Part shown: positions 26,925-34,984 of the stretch, piece by piece
Position numbering within the stretch: the first letter of the stretch is position 1
How the letters are laid out: the number at the start of each line of letters is the position of its first letter
From: Treponema sp.
GTDB taxonomy: Bacteria > Spirochaetota > Spirochaetia > Treponematales > Treponemataceae
Assembly: GCA_016297405.1 (NCBI GenBank)
Contig: JAEDGP010000003.1
Span: 3,438-67,437, forward strand
Length of the DNA: 64,000 nt
Reading direction: 5' to 3'
Program-made: the position numbers and the translations under genes
The notes under the pieces: model-generated
The model's input: only the letters and a program-made list of their open reading frames with translations
Database searches by the model: none
Told to the model about the DNA's origin: nothing

Positions 26925-27647
26925 TTACCAGTTGTCAGACATATCGTCTGGATCGTGGTTTTCTGTATCGTAAAGATCTGTTACACAGCGAAGAGCATCC
27001 AAATAAAGATAATAAGAACCGCGAGCAAGCATTGGGTTACAATCTACACGGAAACCAATAACCTTAAGTCCTGGTCTATCGCCATAATAAGCACTGTGCT
27101 GAACGATACCATGTTCTCCATCTGGACTTGGAGGAACTACAGCAGTAAGCTTTTTCCAGCCGCTAAAACCAAGTGAACCCATGAAAAGTTCATAATCACG
27201 ACCAAAATAATCTTCTACAAGAACATAAAGTTCATGACCCTGGTTTCTACCACAAACCCACATTGAAATGGTCTTTGTAACACCAAGAATAGCAATAGGT
27301 CGCTGAGCTGTAATGTAGAATGAATTTACTCCACGTCGGAAAAATTCAACCTTTACACCAAGCACCATTACATCTTCATCTTCTTTTCCTTCATCTTCCT
27401 TCAAAGGTTCCTTCATTTCAGGATTACCTTCAAAAAGGCGAGATGAAATGACACCATAGTCTGGAGACATATGAACAAACCACGAACCTTCGCGTTCGAA
27501 TTTATCCAATGAAATCTCATGAAGAGCCTGCATTGCAGAATCATTACCAATTGTTTCTGGATTAGGTTCTTCTACAATGCTGTTCTGAGCTGATACTGCA
27601 CACGCAAAAGCTGCTGAAATTGCAGCTGCAATAAGAAACTTTTTCAT
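26925..27647 (-). CDS. FlaA-family flagellar filament outer-layer protein (second copy)
   Basis: The 240-residue exported protein has a signal peptide (LIAAAISAAFACAVSAQ) and a FlaA-type core. Features shared with the adjacent FlaA gene are MVLGVKVEFFRRGVNSFYI, a W-x-x-G-x-N-like WVCGRNQGHELYVLV, GSLGFSGWKKLTAVVP, and VIGFRVDCNP near the end. An acidic insert, KEDEGKEDEDV, is specific to it. FlaA proteins coat the FlaB core of periplasmic flagella. The start directly overlaps the end of the upstream flaA gene by one base, with a GGAGG ribosome site, so the two are made together. The pair resembles the flaA/flaA2 pairs of other treponemes. Confidence 0.88.
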   Translation of the reverse strand: MKKFLIAAAISAAFACAVSAQNSIVEEPNPETIGNDSAMQALHEISLDKFEREGSWFVHMSPDYGVISSRLFEGNPEMKEPLKEDEGKEDEDVMVLGVKVEFFRRGVNSFYITAQRPIAILGVTKTISMWVCGRNQGHELYVLVEDYFGRDYELFMGSLGFSGWKKLTAVVPPSPDGEHGIVQHSAYYGDRPGLKVIGFRVDCNPMLARGSYYLYLDALRCVTDLYDTENHDPDDMSDNW

Positions 27648-28405
27648 TATTTAGCCTCCGATGAAGCTGATGTTTTATTTGTGCTGCTGTTTGGAACTGC
27701 AGAACCTGTTTCAGCACCACTGAAATCTGTATCCTTCAATTCATATCCATCAAATACATATGAAAGTGAATTAGACATATATTTCAACTGATCAAAATAA
27801 ACTGTGAAGTCATCAACATATTCAGCAGCATCGCTTCTAATTCTAAAGCCAACCAAAGTCATGTTTTTTGGACCAGAACGAAGTTTTGAATGCTGTGGAA
27901 TCCAACCTGGAATAGAGACAACAAAGTTTTTCCAACCGTTGAAAGCAAGGTTTCCTGCTGGAAGAACGTGTACACGACCATTAGCATCACGAACCATTAC
28001 ATCAAGGTAATAAAGATAGTTTGCACCCCAAACCCAGAAGTCAAGATGGTCAACATTTCCAATGAAAGGAATTTCAAAGTTCTTTCCATCTTTTGTAGGA
28101 ATGATTTCAATCCAGTTATCGCCCTTGCGGTTGAATGCAGCCTGAATACCAAATACTTTAGGATCAGGATCACCTTCTCTACGGAATGGCTTCAATGAAT
28201 TAGGAATACCATCGAAGTATCCAAACTTTGGATAGCCTTCAGCAATAAAACGACTTGCATTAACAACCCATTTCCATTCCTGTTCAGTATCGTAATTGTC
28301 AATTACAAATGTCTCTACACTCTTTGAACTCGGCTGGCTGAAAGCTGGAATGCTGAGCGCAAAAAGAAGAGCAAGATTTACAAAGACCTTTAAGACCTTT
28401 TTCAT
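27647..28405 (-). CDS. flaA: Flagellar filament outer-layer protein FlaA
   Basis: The 252-residue sheath protein of the periplasmic flagellum is exported by a signal peptide ending ALSIPAFSQ. Core motifs are FVIDNYDTEQEWKWVVNASRF, VFGIQAAFNRKGDNWIEI, HLDFWVWGANYLYYLDVMV, GNLAFNGWKNFVVSIP and LVGFRIRSDA. The C-terminal 40 residues are low complexity, rich in S, T and N. An AAGGAG ribosome site and a perfect TTGACA/TATAAT promoter with a leader of about 85 bases suggest very high expression, as expected for a structural protein. Confidence 0.93.
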   Translation of the reverse strand: MKKVLKVFVNLALLFALSIPAFSQPSSKSVETFVIDNYDTEQEWKWVVNASRFIAEGYPKFGYFDGIPNSLKPFRREGDPDPKVFGIQAAFNRKGDNWIEIIPTKDGKNFEIPFIGNVDHLDFWVWGANYLYYLDVMVRDANGRVHVLPAGNLAFNGWKNFVVSIPGWIPQHSKLRSGPKNMTLVGFRIRSDAAEYVDDFTVYFDQLKYMSNSLSYVFDGYELKDTDFSGAETGSAVPNSSTNKTSASSEAK

Positions 28406-28496
28406 GTAAAACTCCTTCTAAAATATTACATCCCGAAAATCACGGAACGCATCAGTATCATTATCGGAACAAATATTAATAATTAATAGTATTATA

Positions 28497-28525
28497 ATTA
28501 TATTTAAGCAATGTTTGTTTGTCAA
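28497..28525 (-). promoter_or_regulatory. Consensus sigma-70 promoter of flaA
   Basis: On the minus strand TTGACA (28520-28525) and TATAAT (28497-28502) are both perfect consensus hexamers with a 17-bp spacer. The surrounding sequence is extremely AT-rich, which may add an UP-element effect. Confidence 0.9.
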
Positions 28526-28634
28526 ATTGTTTATATAGCAAACACGCCAAAAAAAAGACAAGAAAACAAGTAAAATCAAATCTTAATGACAAAAACAGAA
28601 AGCAAGAGAATTCAACAAAACTTTGATTGAACTG

Positions 28635-29216
28635 CTATTTTCGTTTAAGACATTTGTTTTTGGTGAAAATCTGAGATCGGGAGTTTTTCCGCTCATATTC
28701 GTCCCGAGTTATTTCCATTTCCAAAACAGACCATATTTCGTCGTTGAAGCGATACGTATCCTGAGCATCCACCTGAACATTCTTGAAACCAGCTGAAACA
28801 TAGCAATAATATGCACTTGTATTCTTATCGAAAACACCTACAGTAACGCGATTTGCCTGCAGAAAGTTAAAGGCATAATCCAACGCCAATTTGACCATCT
28901 GCTTTCCATAACCTTGACCACGTACATCTGGATGAACAATAACCCACCCCAAACGAATAGACTGCTTATCGCCATTGGTATAACGCATTATAAAGTGCCC
29001 TGCAATTCCAAGCTCATCGTAACAAGTCATGGGATAAAAATTATCAGCTTCTACGCAATCGCCGTTCCAATCATAATACTTGTTGTTCATATCTGCCGGA
29101 GAGATGGGATATGAATCATATCGGTCCGAGCTCCACATGCGGAAAGATTGTTCGTCATTGCACCAGTTAACTATAGAATTTGCGTCACATGGTTTATAAG
29201 GTCTAAGTCTAAGCAT
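28635..29216 (-). CDS. GNAT-family acetyltransferase (RimJ/RimL-like)
   Basis: The 193-residue protein starts MLRLRPYKPCDANSIVNWCND, typical of RimJ/RimL-type N-acetyltransferases. The acetyl-CoA binding motif A is GWVIVHPDVRGQGYGKQMVKLAL (R-x-x-G-x-G/A loop present), followed by RVTVGVFDKNTSAYYCYVSAG-type strands. The substrate cannot be told. The C-terminal 15 residues are basic. It starts 51 bp after hisS with a GAGGG ribosome site and could be co-transcribed with it. Confidence 0.85.
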   Translation of the reverse strand: MLRLRPYKPCDANSIVNWCNDEQSFRMWSSDRYDSYPISPADMNNKYYDWNGDCVEADNFYPMTCYDELGIAGHFIMRYTNGDKQSIRLGWVIVHPDVRGQGYGKQMVKLALDYAFNFLQANRVTVGVFDKNTSAYYCYVSAGFKNVQVDAQDTYRFNDEIWSVLEMEITRDEYERKNSRSQIFTKNKCLKRK

Positions 29217-29267
29217 AAATCCCTCATAATCATAATACCATGGGTTTTACAATTTTAAAAGAACAAG

Positions 29268-30503
29268 TTACTTGACCGTAAGCTGTCCTTCCTTGAATTG
29301 AGCAAATTTCGTATATCCCTGGCCTTCAAGCATTGCAAACTGCGGTCCCATTTTCTTTGCCTTTCTGATAATGGAAACAGAATAATCACTTCTAAGGGAC
29401 TGGCTGGCTTTCAGAACTTCTGTAAATGGAGTTTCTTCTCCATACAAAAGGGCACACTTTTCCTTTGCATCCGGAATCTGATAATTCTGCTCAAGAAGAA
29501 TTGCACAGATGCGTTCAAAACCGATCGAAAAACCAACAGCAGGAACACTTTGCCCAAGAAATTTTCCAATCATATTATCGTAGCGACCACCGCCACCTAC
29601 AGCACCACTAAAATCTGGACAGGCAATTTCAAAAACCATTCCCGTGTAATACCCTTGGCCACGAACGAGATTTGGACAATACGAAACTGAATATCTGCCT
29701 TCGCTTGCCAGCAAAGAAGTTTCCATCACATATTTCAAATCATCTGCAATTCCTGAATCAGAACATCTTGCAGCAACAGCATCCAGGGTAAGATCATCAC
29801 TTGAAATAAACGAAACAAGGGCCGAAATAGCATTTTCAGGAAACTGCTTTTCTTTGAGTTCAGCTTCAACGCCAGAAGGCCCGATCTTGTCGAGTTTATC
29901 AAATGTAATGCAAACAGAATCAAGAGTGTTTGAAGCAAAACCCATAGTTTCAAGCATATTGCGCAGAATTCGGCGGTCATTGATATTTATTGTAAAATTC
30001 TTAAATCCAATATTCAGCATGGCACGTGCCGTAACGTCAATAAGCTCAACTTCGGCATTGCAGCTGGAATCTCCCAGAATATCTATATCACACTGAACGA
30101 ATTCGCGAAGACGACCTTTTTGAGGACGTTCTGCACGATAAACACGGTCGGTCTGAATGACCTTAAATGGAAACTGAAGCTTTTCTTTGTTGGCTGCAAA
30201 AAATCTGGACAATGGAAGCGTAAGGTCATAGCGAAGCCCCATATCAGAAAGGGTCTTTTCACTAGGATTAGATGAAAGTGCGCTATCCAACTTTTCTCCA
30301 CGTTTAAGAACTTTAAAAACAAGATTCAGGTTATCTCCCCCATCAGACTTGTCTATATTCTCTGAATCTTCAAGAATCGGCGTTGAAATACGCTCAAAGC
30401 CGGAAGCTCTATAAGTTTCAAGGATTTTTCCCTGAATATAATCGCGGATTCTCTGCTCCTGTGGCAAAATATCTTTCATGCCTTTCAACGCATTTACTTT
30501 CAT
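29268..30503 (-). CDS. hisS: Histidine-tRNA ligase
   Basis: HisRS charges tRNA-His using ATP and histidine. The 411-residue protein has the start KGMKDILPQEQRIRDYI, class II motif 2 with the QTDRVYRAERPQKGR stretch, QCDIDILG, the histidine motifs LVRGQGYYTGMVFEIA and GGGGRYDNMIG, and PAVGFSIGFERI (motif 3). The C-terminal anticodon-binding domain ends FAQFKEGQLTVK and is shortish. A GAGGTAAAG ribosome site precedes the ATG. The leader is only about 45 bases, too short for a T-box. Confidence 0.96.
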   Translation of the reverse strand: MKVNALKGMKDILPQEQRIRDYIQGKILETYRASGFERISTPILEDSENIDKSDGGDNLNLVFKVLKRGEKLDSALSSNPSEKTLSDMGLRYDLTLPLSRFFAANKEKLQFPFKVIQTDRVYRAERPQKGRLREFVQCDIDILGDSSCNAEVELIDVTARAMLNIGFKNFTININDRRILRNMLETMGFASNTLDSVCITFDKLDKIGPSGVEAELKEKQFPENAISALVSFISSDDLTLDAVAARCSDSGIADDLKYVMETSLLASEGRYSVSYCPNLVRGQGYYTGMVFEIACPDFSGAVGGGGRYDNMIGKFLGQSVPAVGFSIGFERICAILLEQNYQIPDAKEKCALLYGEETPFTEVLKASQSLRSDYSVSIIRKAKKMGPQFAMLEGQGYTKFAQFKEGQLTVK

Positions 30504-30555
30504 TCTTTACCTCACAATGGTTATCAGGTACTGCAATATTACAGAAATTGCATCG

Positions 30556-30561
30556 ATTATA
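30556..30561 (-). promoter_or_regulatory. -10 box of the hisS promoter
   Basis: A perfect TATAAT lies on the minus strand about 52 bases before the hisS ATG. The -35 region is poor, the best fit at 17 bp being TCTTTG. Confidence 0.5.
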
Positions 30562-30690
30562 CAATAAATTCAATTTTCCAAAGACCATAGCCAAAGAAAA
30601 ACTGCTATATTTGTCTGGCCATAAATGCAAATCTGCAAAAAGACTTTCATGTTTTATCCATAAAATTATTCATGAAAAAAAATGAATATC

Positions 30691-31818
30691 CTATTCTTCA
30701 CGCACAAAAAAGTCGTGAAACTGAACGCCATCCCCATCTTCCACATCTTTCGAAAGAACAGCTCCCTCTACATAATCAAGGAATTCCGGTCCAATTCCCA
30801 CAGATAAAACCTTTTCGGTACGAAGCACAGAAACGTCAGATTCACAAACCTTATGTCCTTTCTTCAATGACTTCATATAATGCAGACTTCTATTGGTCCG
30901 TCCATAATTCGCTTTTTCCGCAGGAGCAAGAGTTTTTTTGCCATTCCCGATGCAATCCATCACCTTTTGATATCCATAGCTTTCTGAAAGCTGAGAAATG
31001 GCAACCTGAAGCCCCTTTTCAATTCCATATCTGTTCATGCATGATTTCGTCTGATGAACACAATGAACCATCAGGGCAAACTGTTCCCCTTCAAGAGCAA
31101 CAGGATCATCAAGACCACTCGTTCTGCGGCTTATAGTAATGTGCTTTTCTATCATGGTACCTCCCAATGCTACGCTCAGGGAAGGCACCAGCACGGGATC
31201 AAGACTATGGTCACTCACTCCACATGGAACGCCAAAAATAGAGGAAAGATTTTTTATGAGGGAAAGATTATACTCTTCTTCCGGTGCAGGATAACTTGTG
31301 ATGCAATGAAGCAAAGTAACTCCTTCTTTGCCAAGTATATCTAAAGCTTTTTCAATGTCACTTAAGGTCGATACTCCGCTTGATACTATTACATCAACCA
31401 TTTTGCCACCTGCTTCTTTTTGTTTTTTTCTAAAATCAGCAAGCGCATTCAGCATAGGATAATGATTCAGTTCAGGAGAGGCGATTTTCACTGCATCTGG
31501 CCCGATGGAAAGAAGCTCCCGAAGGCTTTGAAGCCCAAAGGGAGAGCAAATGAACTTCACTTTTTTTTGGTGTGCATAATCAAGCATGGCTCTGTAAAAA
31601 TCAACAGAACATTCCAGTTCCTCAAATCGCTGATAAAGAGGGACATTACCTGCAGGAAGAGTGACGAAACCTGTTTTGGGATGAAGTATTTCCCTGGCAT
31701 AGACCCATTGAAATTTTACTGCATCGGCACCTGCTTCGGCGGCACAATCCACAAGTTGTTTTGCTTTTTCTATGCTTCCTTGATGACTGGTACCAATTTC
31801 TGCAATGACAAAGCTCAT
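30691..31818 (-). CDS. NeuB-family nonulosonate (sialic or pseudaminic acid) synthase
   Basis: NeuB-type enzymes condense phosphoenolpyruvate with a hexosamine to make a nine-carbon sugar acid. The 375-residue protein begins VIAEIGTSHQGSIEKAKQL and has DAVKFQWVYA, FICSPFGLQSLREL, VKIASPELNHYPML, VIVSSGVSTLSDIE, LLHCITSYPAP, GVSDHSLDPVLVPSLSVALGG and EKHITISRR: a full TIM-barrel synthase. A C-terminal SAF/antifreeze-like domain is present (RSLHYMKSLKKGHKV). Whether it makes Neu5Ac, Pse or Leg cannot be read. Flagellins of Treponema denticola are reported to carry a nonulosonate-containing glycan, so flagellin glycosylation is a fair inference. It is the last gene of a six-gene operon and no other sugar genes flank it. 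Confidence 0.88.
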   Translation of the reverse strand: MSFVIAEIGTSHQGSIEKAKQLVDCAAEAGADAVKFQWVYAREILHPKTGFVTLPAGNVPLYQRFEELECSVDFYRAMLDYAHQKKVKFICSPFGLQSLRELLSIGPDAVKIASPELNHYPMLNALADFRKKQKEAGGKMVDVIVSSGVSTLSDIEKALDILGKEGVTLLHCITSYPAPEEEYNLSLIKNLSSIFGVPCGVSDHSLDPVLVPSLSVALGGTMIEKHITISRRTSGLDDPVALEGEQFALMVHCVHQTKSCMNRYGIEKGLQVAISQLSESYGYQKVMDCIGNGKKTLAPAEKANYGRTNRSLHYMKSLKKGHKVCESDVSVLRTEKVLSVGIGPEFLDYVEGAVLSKDVEDGDGVQFHDFFVREE

Positions 31819-31826
31819 AAACGCCC

Positions 31827-32183
31827 CTATTCCTTTACGGCAGCAAGAGCCTTATAGCGATTGCTGTAAATACAAACAGATGTGGAAGGCAAAAAACCAT
31901 CCTGAAATTTATACCAGACAGTTCCATCAGCGCCAGAAGAGCGTCCCTCAACCATCAGAACCTCATTTTTGCGGCAATGACCAGAGGCATCAGAATCCCA
32001 GCCAACATTTTTTCTGTAGGTTGCATAAGGATCTGTAACAAGTGCCCAGGATACGTCCGGCGCCAGGGAAAGAGTTCCTTTATCATCCAATGGAATCTGC
32101 GACGTTTTGCTGCAGCTTACAAATGCAGCTGAAACAACCAGAACACAAATGAAATATGAAGCCAAATAAAATTTATTTTTCAT
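31827..32183 (-). CDS. Small SH3-like lipoprotein
   Basis: The 118-residue protein has a clear lipoprotein signal (CVLVVSAAFVSC, then SKTSQ). The mature part, with ALVTDPYATYRK, NEVLMVEGRSSGADGTVWYKFQ and FLPSTSV, resembles a single bacterial SH3 domain, where the WYKF segment is the usual core strand. Such domains bind cell-wall peptides or proteins. The gene overlaps the Nudix gene upstream by 11 bases and ends eight bases before the NeuB gene. Confidence 0.7.
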   Translation of the reverse strand: MKNKFYLASYFICVLVVSAAFVSCSKTSQIPLDDKGTLSLAPDVSWALVTDPYATYRKNVGWDSDASGHCRKNEVLMVEGRSSGADGTVWYKFQDGFLPSTSVCIYSNRYKALAAVKE

Positions 32184-32586
32184 AACGGGTCTTTATGTAT
32201 TCCATTACCTGTGGATAAAGGGAAAGATCAGAATCAACAAACGCAAGGCTTGGAATCTCAGAAGGCTTAACCCACTTATATTCGGTATGTTCAGTAAGTT
32301 CATATTTCTTTTCAATACCATCATGCTCAAGTTCCACAGCATAAGCATTCACATAGCAAAGCTTTTGTTTATGAGTGAAGGATGTTTCACCTATTTTTTC
32401 CCCTGGAACGGCAACGCATCCAAATTCTTCCCTCATTTCCCGGACAATGGCCATATTTGCATCTTCACCAGGATCAATTTTTCCACCAGGAAATTCCCAG
32501 CGATTTCCCATATCCCCAACCGGGTTTCTATGGGCAACAAGAATCAAACCATTTTTGTAAACAATACATGCAATCGATGAACTCAT
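32173..32586 (-). CDS. Nudix hydrolase, MutT-like
   Basis: The 137-residue protein has a complete Nudix box: GGKIDPGEDANMAIVREMRE followed by EFG, with the REx2EE glutamates that bind magnesium. VAHRNPVGDMGNRWEFPGG is close to MutT-type 8-oxo-dGTP pyrophosphatases. The C-terminal YKWVKPSEIPSLAFVDSD is also typical. Removal of oxidised dGTP is the likely role, but the Nudix family hydrolyses many nucleoside diphosphate derivatives. It lies in the middle of the 34885-to-30691 operon. Confidence 0.88.
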   Translation of the reverse strand: MSSSIACIVYKNGLILVAHRNPVGDMGNRWEFPGGKIDPGEDANMAIVREMREEFGCVAVPGEKIGETSFTHKQKLCYVNAYAVELEHDGIEKKYELTEHTEYKWVKPSEIPSLAFVDSDLSLYPQVMEYIKTRYEK

Positions 32587-32589
32587 AGA

Positions 32590-33063
32590 CTAAAAGAAAA
32601 GCACTCCTGGAATTATGAAATGAATCAGCGAAATCACCACACAAACAAGTCCAAGGATTTTCTTGAAATCAACAAAAACTACCTGAAGAAACCCTGGAAG
32701 CGAAGATGTTTCTCCTTCGTTAAAATATTCCAGAAGAAGCGAAACACCGCAGCAAACACCAGCCAGAACAGGAAACAGATCACCAAAAACCACAATTCCA
32801 TCAACTGGACTAAAAAGCTTTACAAACGAAATAAAAAGGGCAAGCCCACCGAAAACCAAAAGAAAAAGGCTGTCGTCCGTTACAGAACCTGGTCCAAAGA
32901 AAAACTTTCGAAACCCAGGTTTCTTTGCCGCATCCGTTGTTTCAGCTTCATTTTCAGAATCAATGGCATAATCAGCAGACTCCTCCTTTGTGCCTTCTGA
33001 AAGGTAAAGATAAAGTCCAACAAAAAGATTCACAAGAATCGAAAGAACATAAAACTGAATCAT
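32590..33063 (-). CDS. Membrane protein of unknown function, four predicted helices
   Basis: The 157-residue protein is not recognised. It has an N-terminal hydrophobic helix (FYVLSILVNLFVGLYLYL), an acidic loop of about 40 residues with a GFRKFFFGPGSVTDDS segment, then three more helices (LFLLVFGGLALFISFV, LFPVLAGVCCGVSLLL, LGLVCVVISLIHFIIPGV). It is co-transcribed with the preceding membrane-anchored protein (17 bp gap) and the Nudix gene (3 bp gap). Confidence 0.7.
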   Translation of the reverse strand: MIQFYVLSILVNLFVGLYLYLSEGTKEESADYAIDSENEAETTDAAKKPGFRKFFFGPGSVTDDSLFLLVFGGLALFISFVKLFSPVDGIVVFGDLFPVLAGVCCGVSLLLEYFNEGETSSLPGFLQVVFVDFKKILGLVCVVISLIHFIIPGVLFF

Positions 33064-33080
33064 AGAAACTCCCCTTTGTA

Positions 33081-33653
33081 TTACTGGCGGACAACTTTTG
33101 CGAAAAGAACCTTTTCTTCATCGCCAGATTTAATTTCTGCGCTTACACTTATTATATCATAGTCAGAAAATCTTGTCCCTACAAATAATTCATCACCAGT
33201 AAATATATCAGAAACTGTCTTCTCATCGCATATTATTCCAGAAGATTCGTAGGCTTTGAATACAACCTGAACAGCAGCACCGTCCTTTAAAGCTTTAGAT
33301 TTGTCTCTGAGCGCCTCAAATTTTACACGGGGATAAACTGTTTCATCAATGGAAATGGCGGAAAACTGAACTGAAGTACCAGCGATTTTATGCTGCACAT
33401 TCGTCTGCAAAAAGCGTATTCCAAAAGAAAAGGCACAAACCACCACAAGCGAAAGGAAAAGAAACCTGGTGCTTTTCTTTTCGAACATGAATTTGAAGAA
33501 CCCTTTCTTCTGGAATTTTCCGCCGTTCTCATAAAATTCCTGAACAATCTGAGGAGCTTTCGAAAGCCGCTCTTCCCTATTGTAGTAATAGTGAAATTTT
33601 CCTTGAGCCTCATCTTCAGGATCCCTTGATTCTTCAATCTGATCGAAAAGCAT
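33081..33653 (-). CDS. Membrane-anchored protein of unknown function
   Basis: The 190-residue protein has a hydrophilic cytoplasmic N-terminus of about 60 residues (HYYYNREERLSKAPQIVQEF is its most distinctive stretch). One transmembrane helix follows (FLFLSLVVVCAFSFGI), then an exported domain of about 110 residues that looks beta-rich. AGGAG lies five bases before the ATG at 33653, so that start is used rather than the GTG at 33659. It is not assigned to a family. It follows the secreted propeller-like protein by eight bases. Confidence 0.68.
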   Translation of the reverse strand: MLFDQIEESRDPEDEAQGKFHYYYNREERLSKAPQIVQEFYENGGKFQKKGFFKFMFEKKSTRFLFLSLVVVCAFSFGIRFLQTNVQHKIAGTSVQFSAISIDETVYPRVKFEALRDKSKALKDGAAVQVVFKAYESSGIICDEKTVSDIFTGDELFVGTRFSDYDIISVSAEIKSGDEEKVLFAKVVRQ

Positions 33654-33661
33654 GTTCACTC

Positions 33662-34885
33662 CTAAGAAACGGATTCTATGATGTTGTCAGTTCGCCACCA
33701 TACAACTTTTACGTTTTCCTTGTCTGCAAGAATTGCCGAAATTATGCCTTCAGGAGAAAGGGAAAGAGAATAGAACAGTGTATTTTTGTGATCGACAACG
33801 AAATTTCGCTTTATCACATACTGAGTTTCTGGATGAACCATTTGAACGGCAAAACCTTCCAAAGTCTTTGTGGCAAAAAACAACCAGCCATTCTTTGTGG
33901 AACCTATAAAATCATACGGCATCCTGTATATAATCTTATTGAAATCCTCAGACACAACTTCCTCAGAAGCTGGAATGTCAACAAAGGAACTGTAAGTGCC
34001 GTTCTCCACATCCATCGGATGAACAACGCTCGAAATAAAATCAATAGAAGAAAGAGCCTTTGATTCAGCATCATAGGACGGAAGATAATAATCAGCCTTT
34101 ACATAAAGCCTGTGCCTATAGGAATCAGGAACTGCATTTTCAATAGTGATGTGATAATCTTCCGTCTGCCCTTCATCTTTTGACAAAAGGGGAACATCCT
34201 TTGATCCAACAAATATCTTATATTTGAGGAACCCGTTGGATGAAAACCAGAACACTCTCAACCCATCGGTTACAGTGCAGACCACAACCAGCTCATCGTT
34301 TTCTGTAACATAAACATTCTTTATGAAAGGAAAAGGAGTGCCTCCAGGCCCCTGCTGCCCAATGTAATCCAAAGTAGAGCCATCACTGGAAACTCGAAGA
34401 ATCACATGACTGTACAAAAGATTCTCCTTGTCATCCATTTCGCGACGATCCCGTGGCACCAGGCAGGAAAGATACATATACTTGCGTTTATCCACAGCAA
34501 TATTACCGCAGAACTGAAATGGAAAATTCACAGGATGCCAAATGCTTGCAGTTGAATGCTCAGGAATTCCAGCTTTTGCTCCAGAATAGTGATCAACTCC
34601 ATAATAAAGGGAAAGAATATCACCATAGGAATTGAATGACATAATCTTCTGGCTTTCTCCATTTACGATATAGAAAAAACCATCCCTCATGGCAAGAGAA
34701 GAACAGATTGTACCTACATCAGTAATATCAAATAAATTCATCTGGTTTTCGAAATTCCCATAATTGAGGGAAAACAAAACATCAGCATCCACCGTCTGTA
34801 CGGAATCGTTTTTTGAGCAGAAAGAAATGGAACAGATTGCGACAAAAACAAAAGCAATCTTTGTAAAACGAAAAATCTTAGCCAT
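33662..34885 (-). CDS. Secreted beta-propeller-like lipoprotein, unrecognised
   Basis: The 407-residue protein starts with a signal sequence that ends SISFCSKND, a loose spirochaetal lipobox. The mature part shows repeated blade-like segments such as MRDGFFYIVNGESQKIMSFNSYGDILSLYYG, FCGNIAVDKRKYMYLSCLV, VYVTENDELVVVCTVTDGLRVFWFSSNG and LSLSPEGIISAILADKENVKVVWW, as in NHL or WD-type propellers. It heads a six-gene operon ending in the NeuB synthase. The promoter has leaderless geometry and there is no ribosome site. Confidence 0.7.
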   Translation of the reverse strand: MAKIFRFTKIAFVFVAICSISFCSKNDSVQTVDADVLFSLNYGNFENQMNLFDITDVGTICSSLAMRDGFFYIVNGESQKIMSFNSYGDILSLYYGVDHYSGAKAGIPEHSTASIWHPVNFPFQFCGNIAVDKRKYMYLSCLVPRDRREMDDKENLLYSHVILRVSSDGSTLDYIGQQGPGGTPFPFIKNVYVTENDELVVVCTVTDGLRVFWFSSNGFLKYKIFVGSKDVPLLSKDEGQTEDYHITIENAVPDSYRHRLYVKADYYLPSYDAESKALSSIDFISSVVHPMDVENGTYSSFVDIPASEEVVSEDFNKIIYRMPYDFIGSTKNGWLFFATKTLEGFAVQMVHPETQYVIKRNFVVDHKNTLFYSLSLSPEGIISAILADKENVKVVWWRTDNIIESVS

Positions 34886-34893
34886 ATTCTTGA

Positions 34894-34922
34894 AGAATAA
34901 ATTTTACTTTGGTAATTGTCAA
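34894..34922 (-). promoter_or_regulatory. Promoter of the propeller-neuB operon, near-leaderless
   Basis: On the minus strand TTGACA (34917-34922), a 17-bp spacer and TATTCT (34894-34899) are followed by eight bases and the ATG. It is back to back with the secA promoter, whose -35 box is 28 bp away. Confidence 0.75.
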
Positions 34923-34949
34923 TAAAACACATGACAGAAAGTTTTATTC

Positions 34950-34978
34950 TTTACTATAGATAAAAAAAAACGTATACT
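34950..34978 (+). promoter_or_regulatory. secA promoter, leaderless geometry
   Basis: TTTACT (34950-34955), 17 bp, TATACT (34973-34978), then six bases and the secA ATG. Transcription should begin at or within two bases of the start codon. Confidence 0.78.
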
Positions 34979-34984
34979 GTAAGA

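Noticed and set aside
30504..30690. T-box or other riboswitch before hisS
   Set aside because: The leader after the TATAAT is only about 45 bases, too short, and no T-box sequence is seen.
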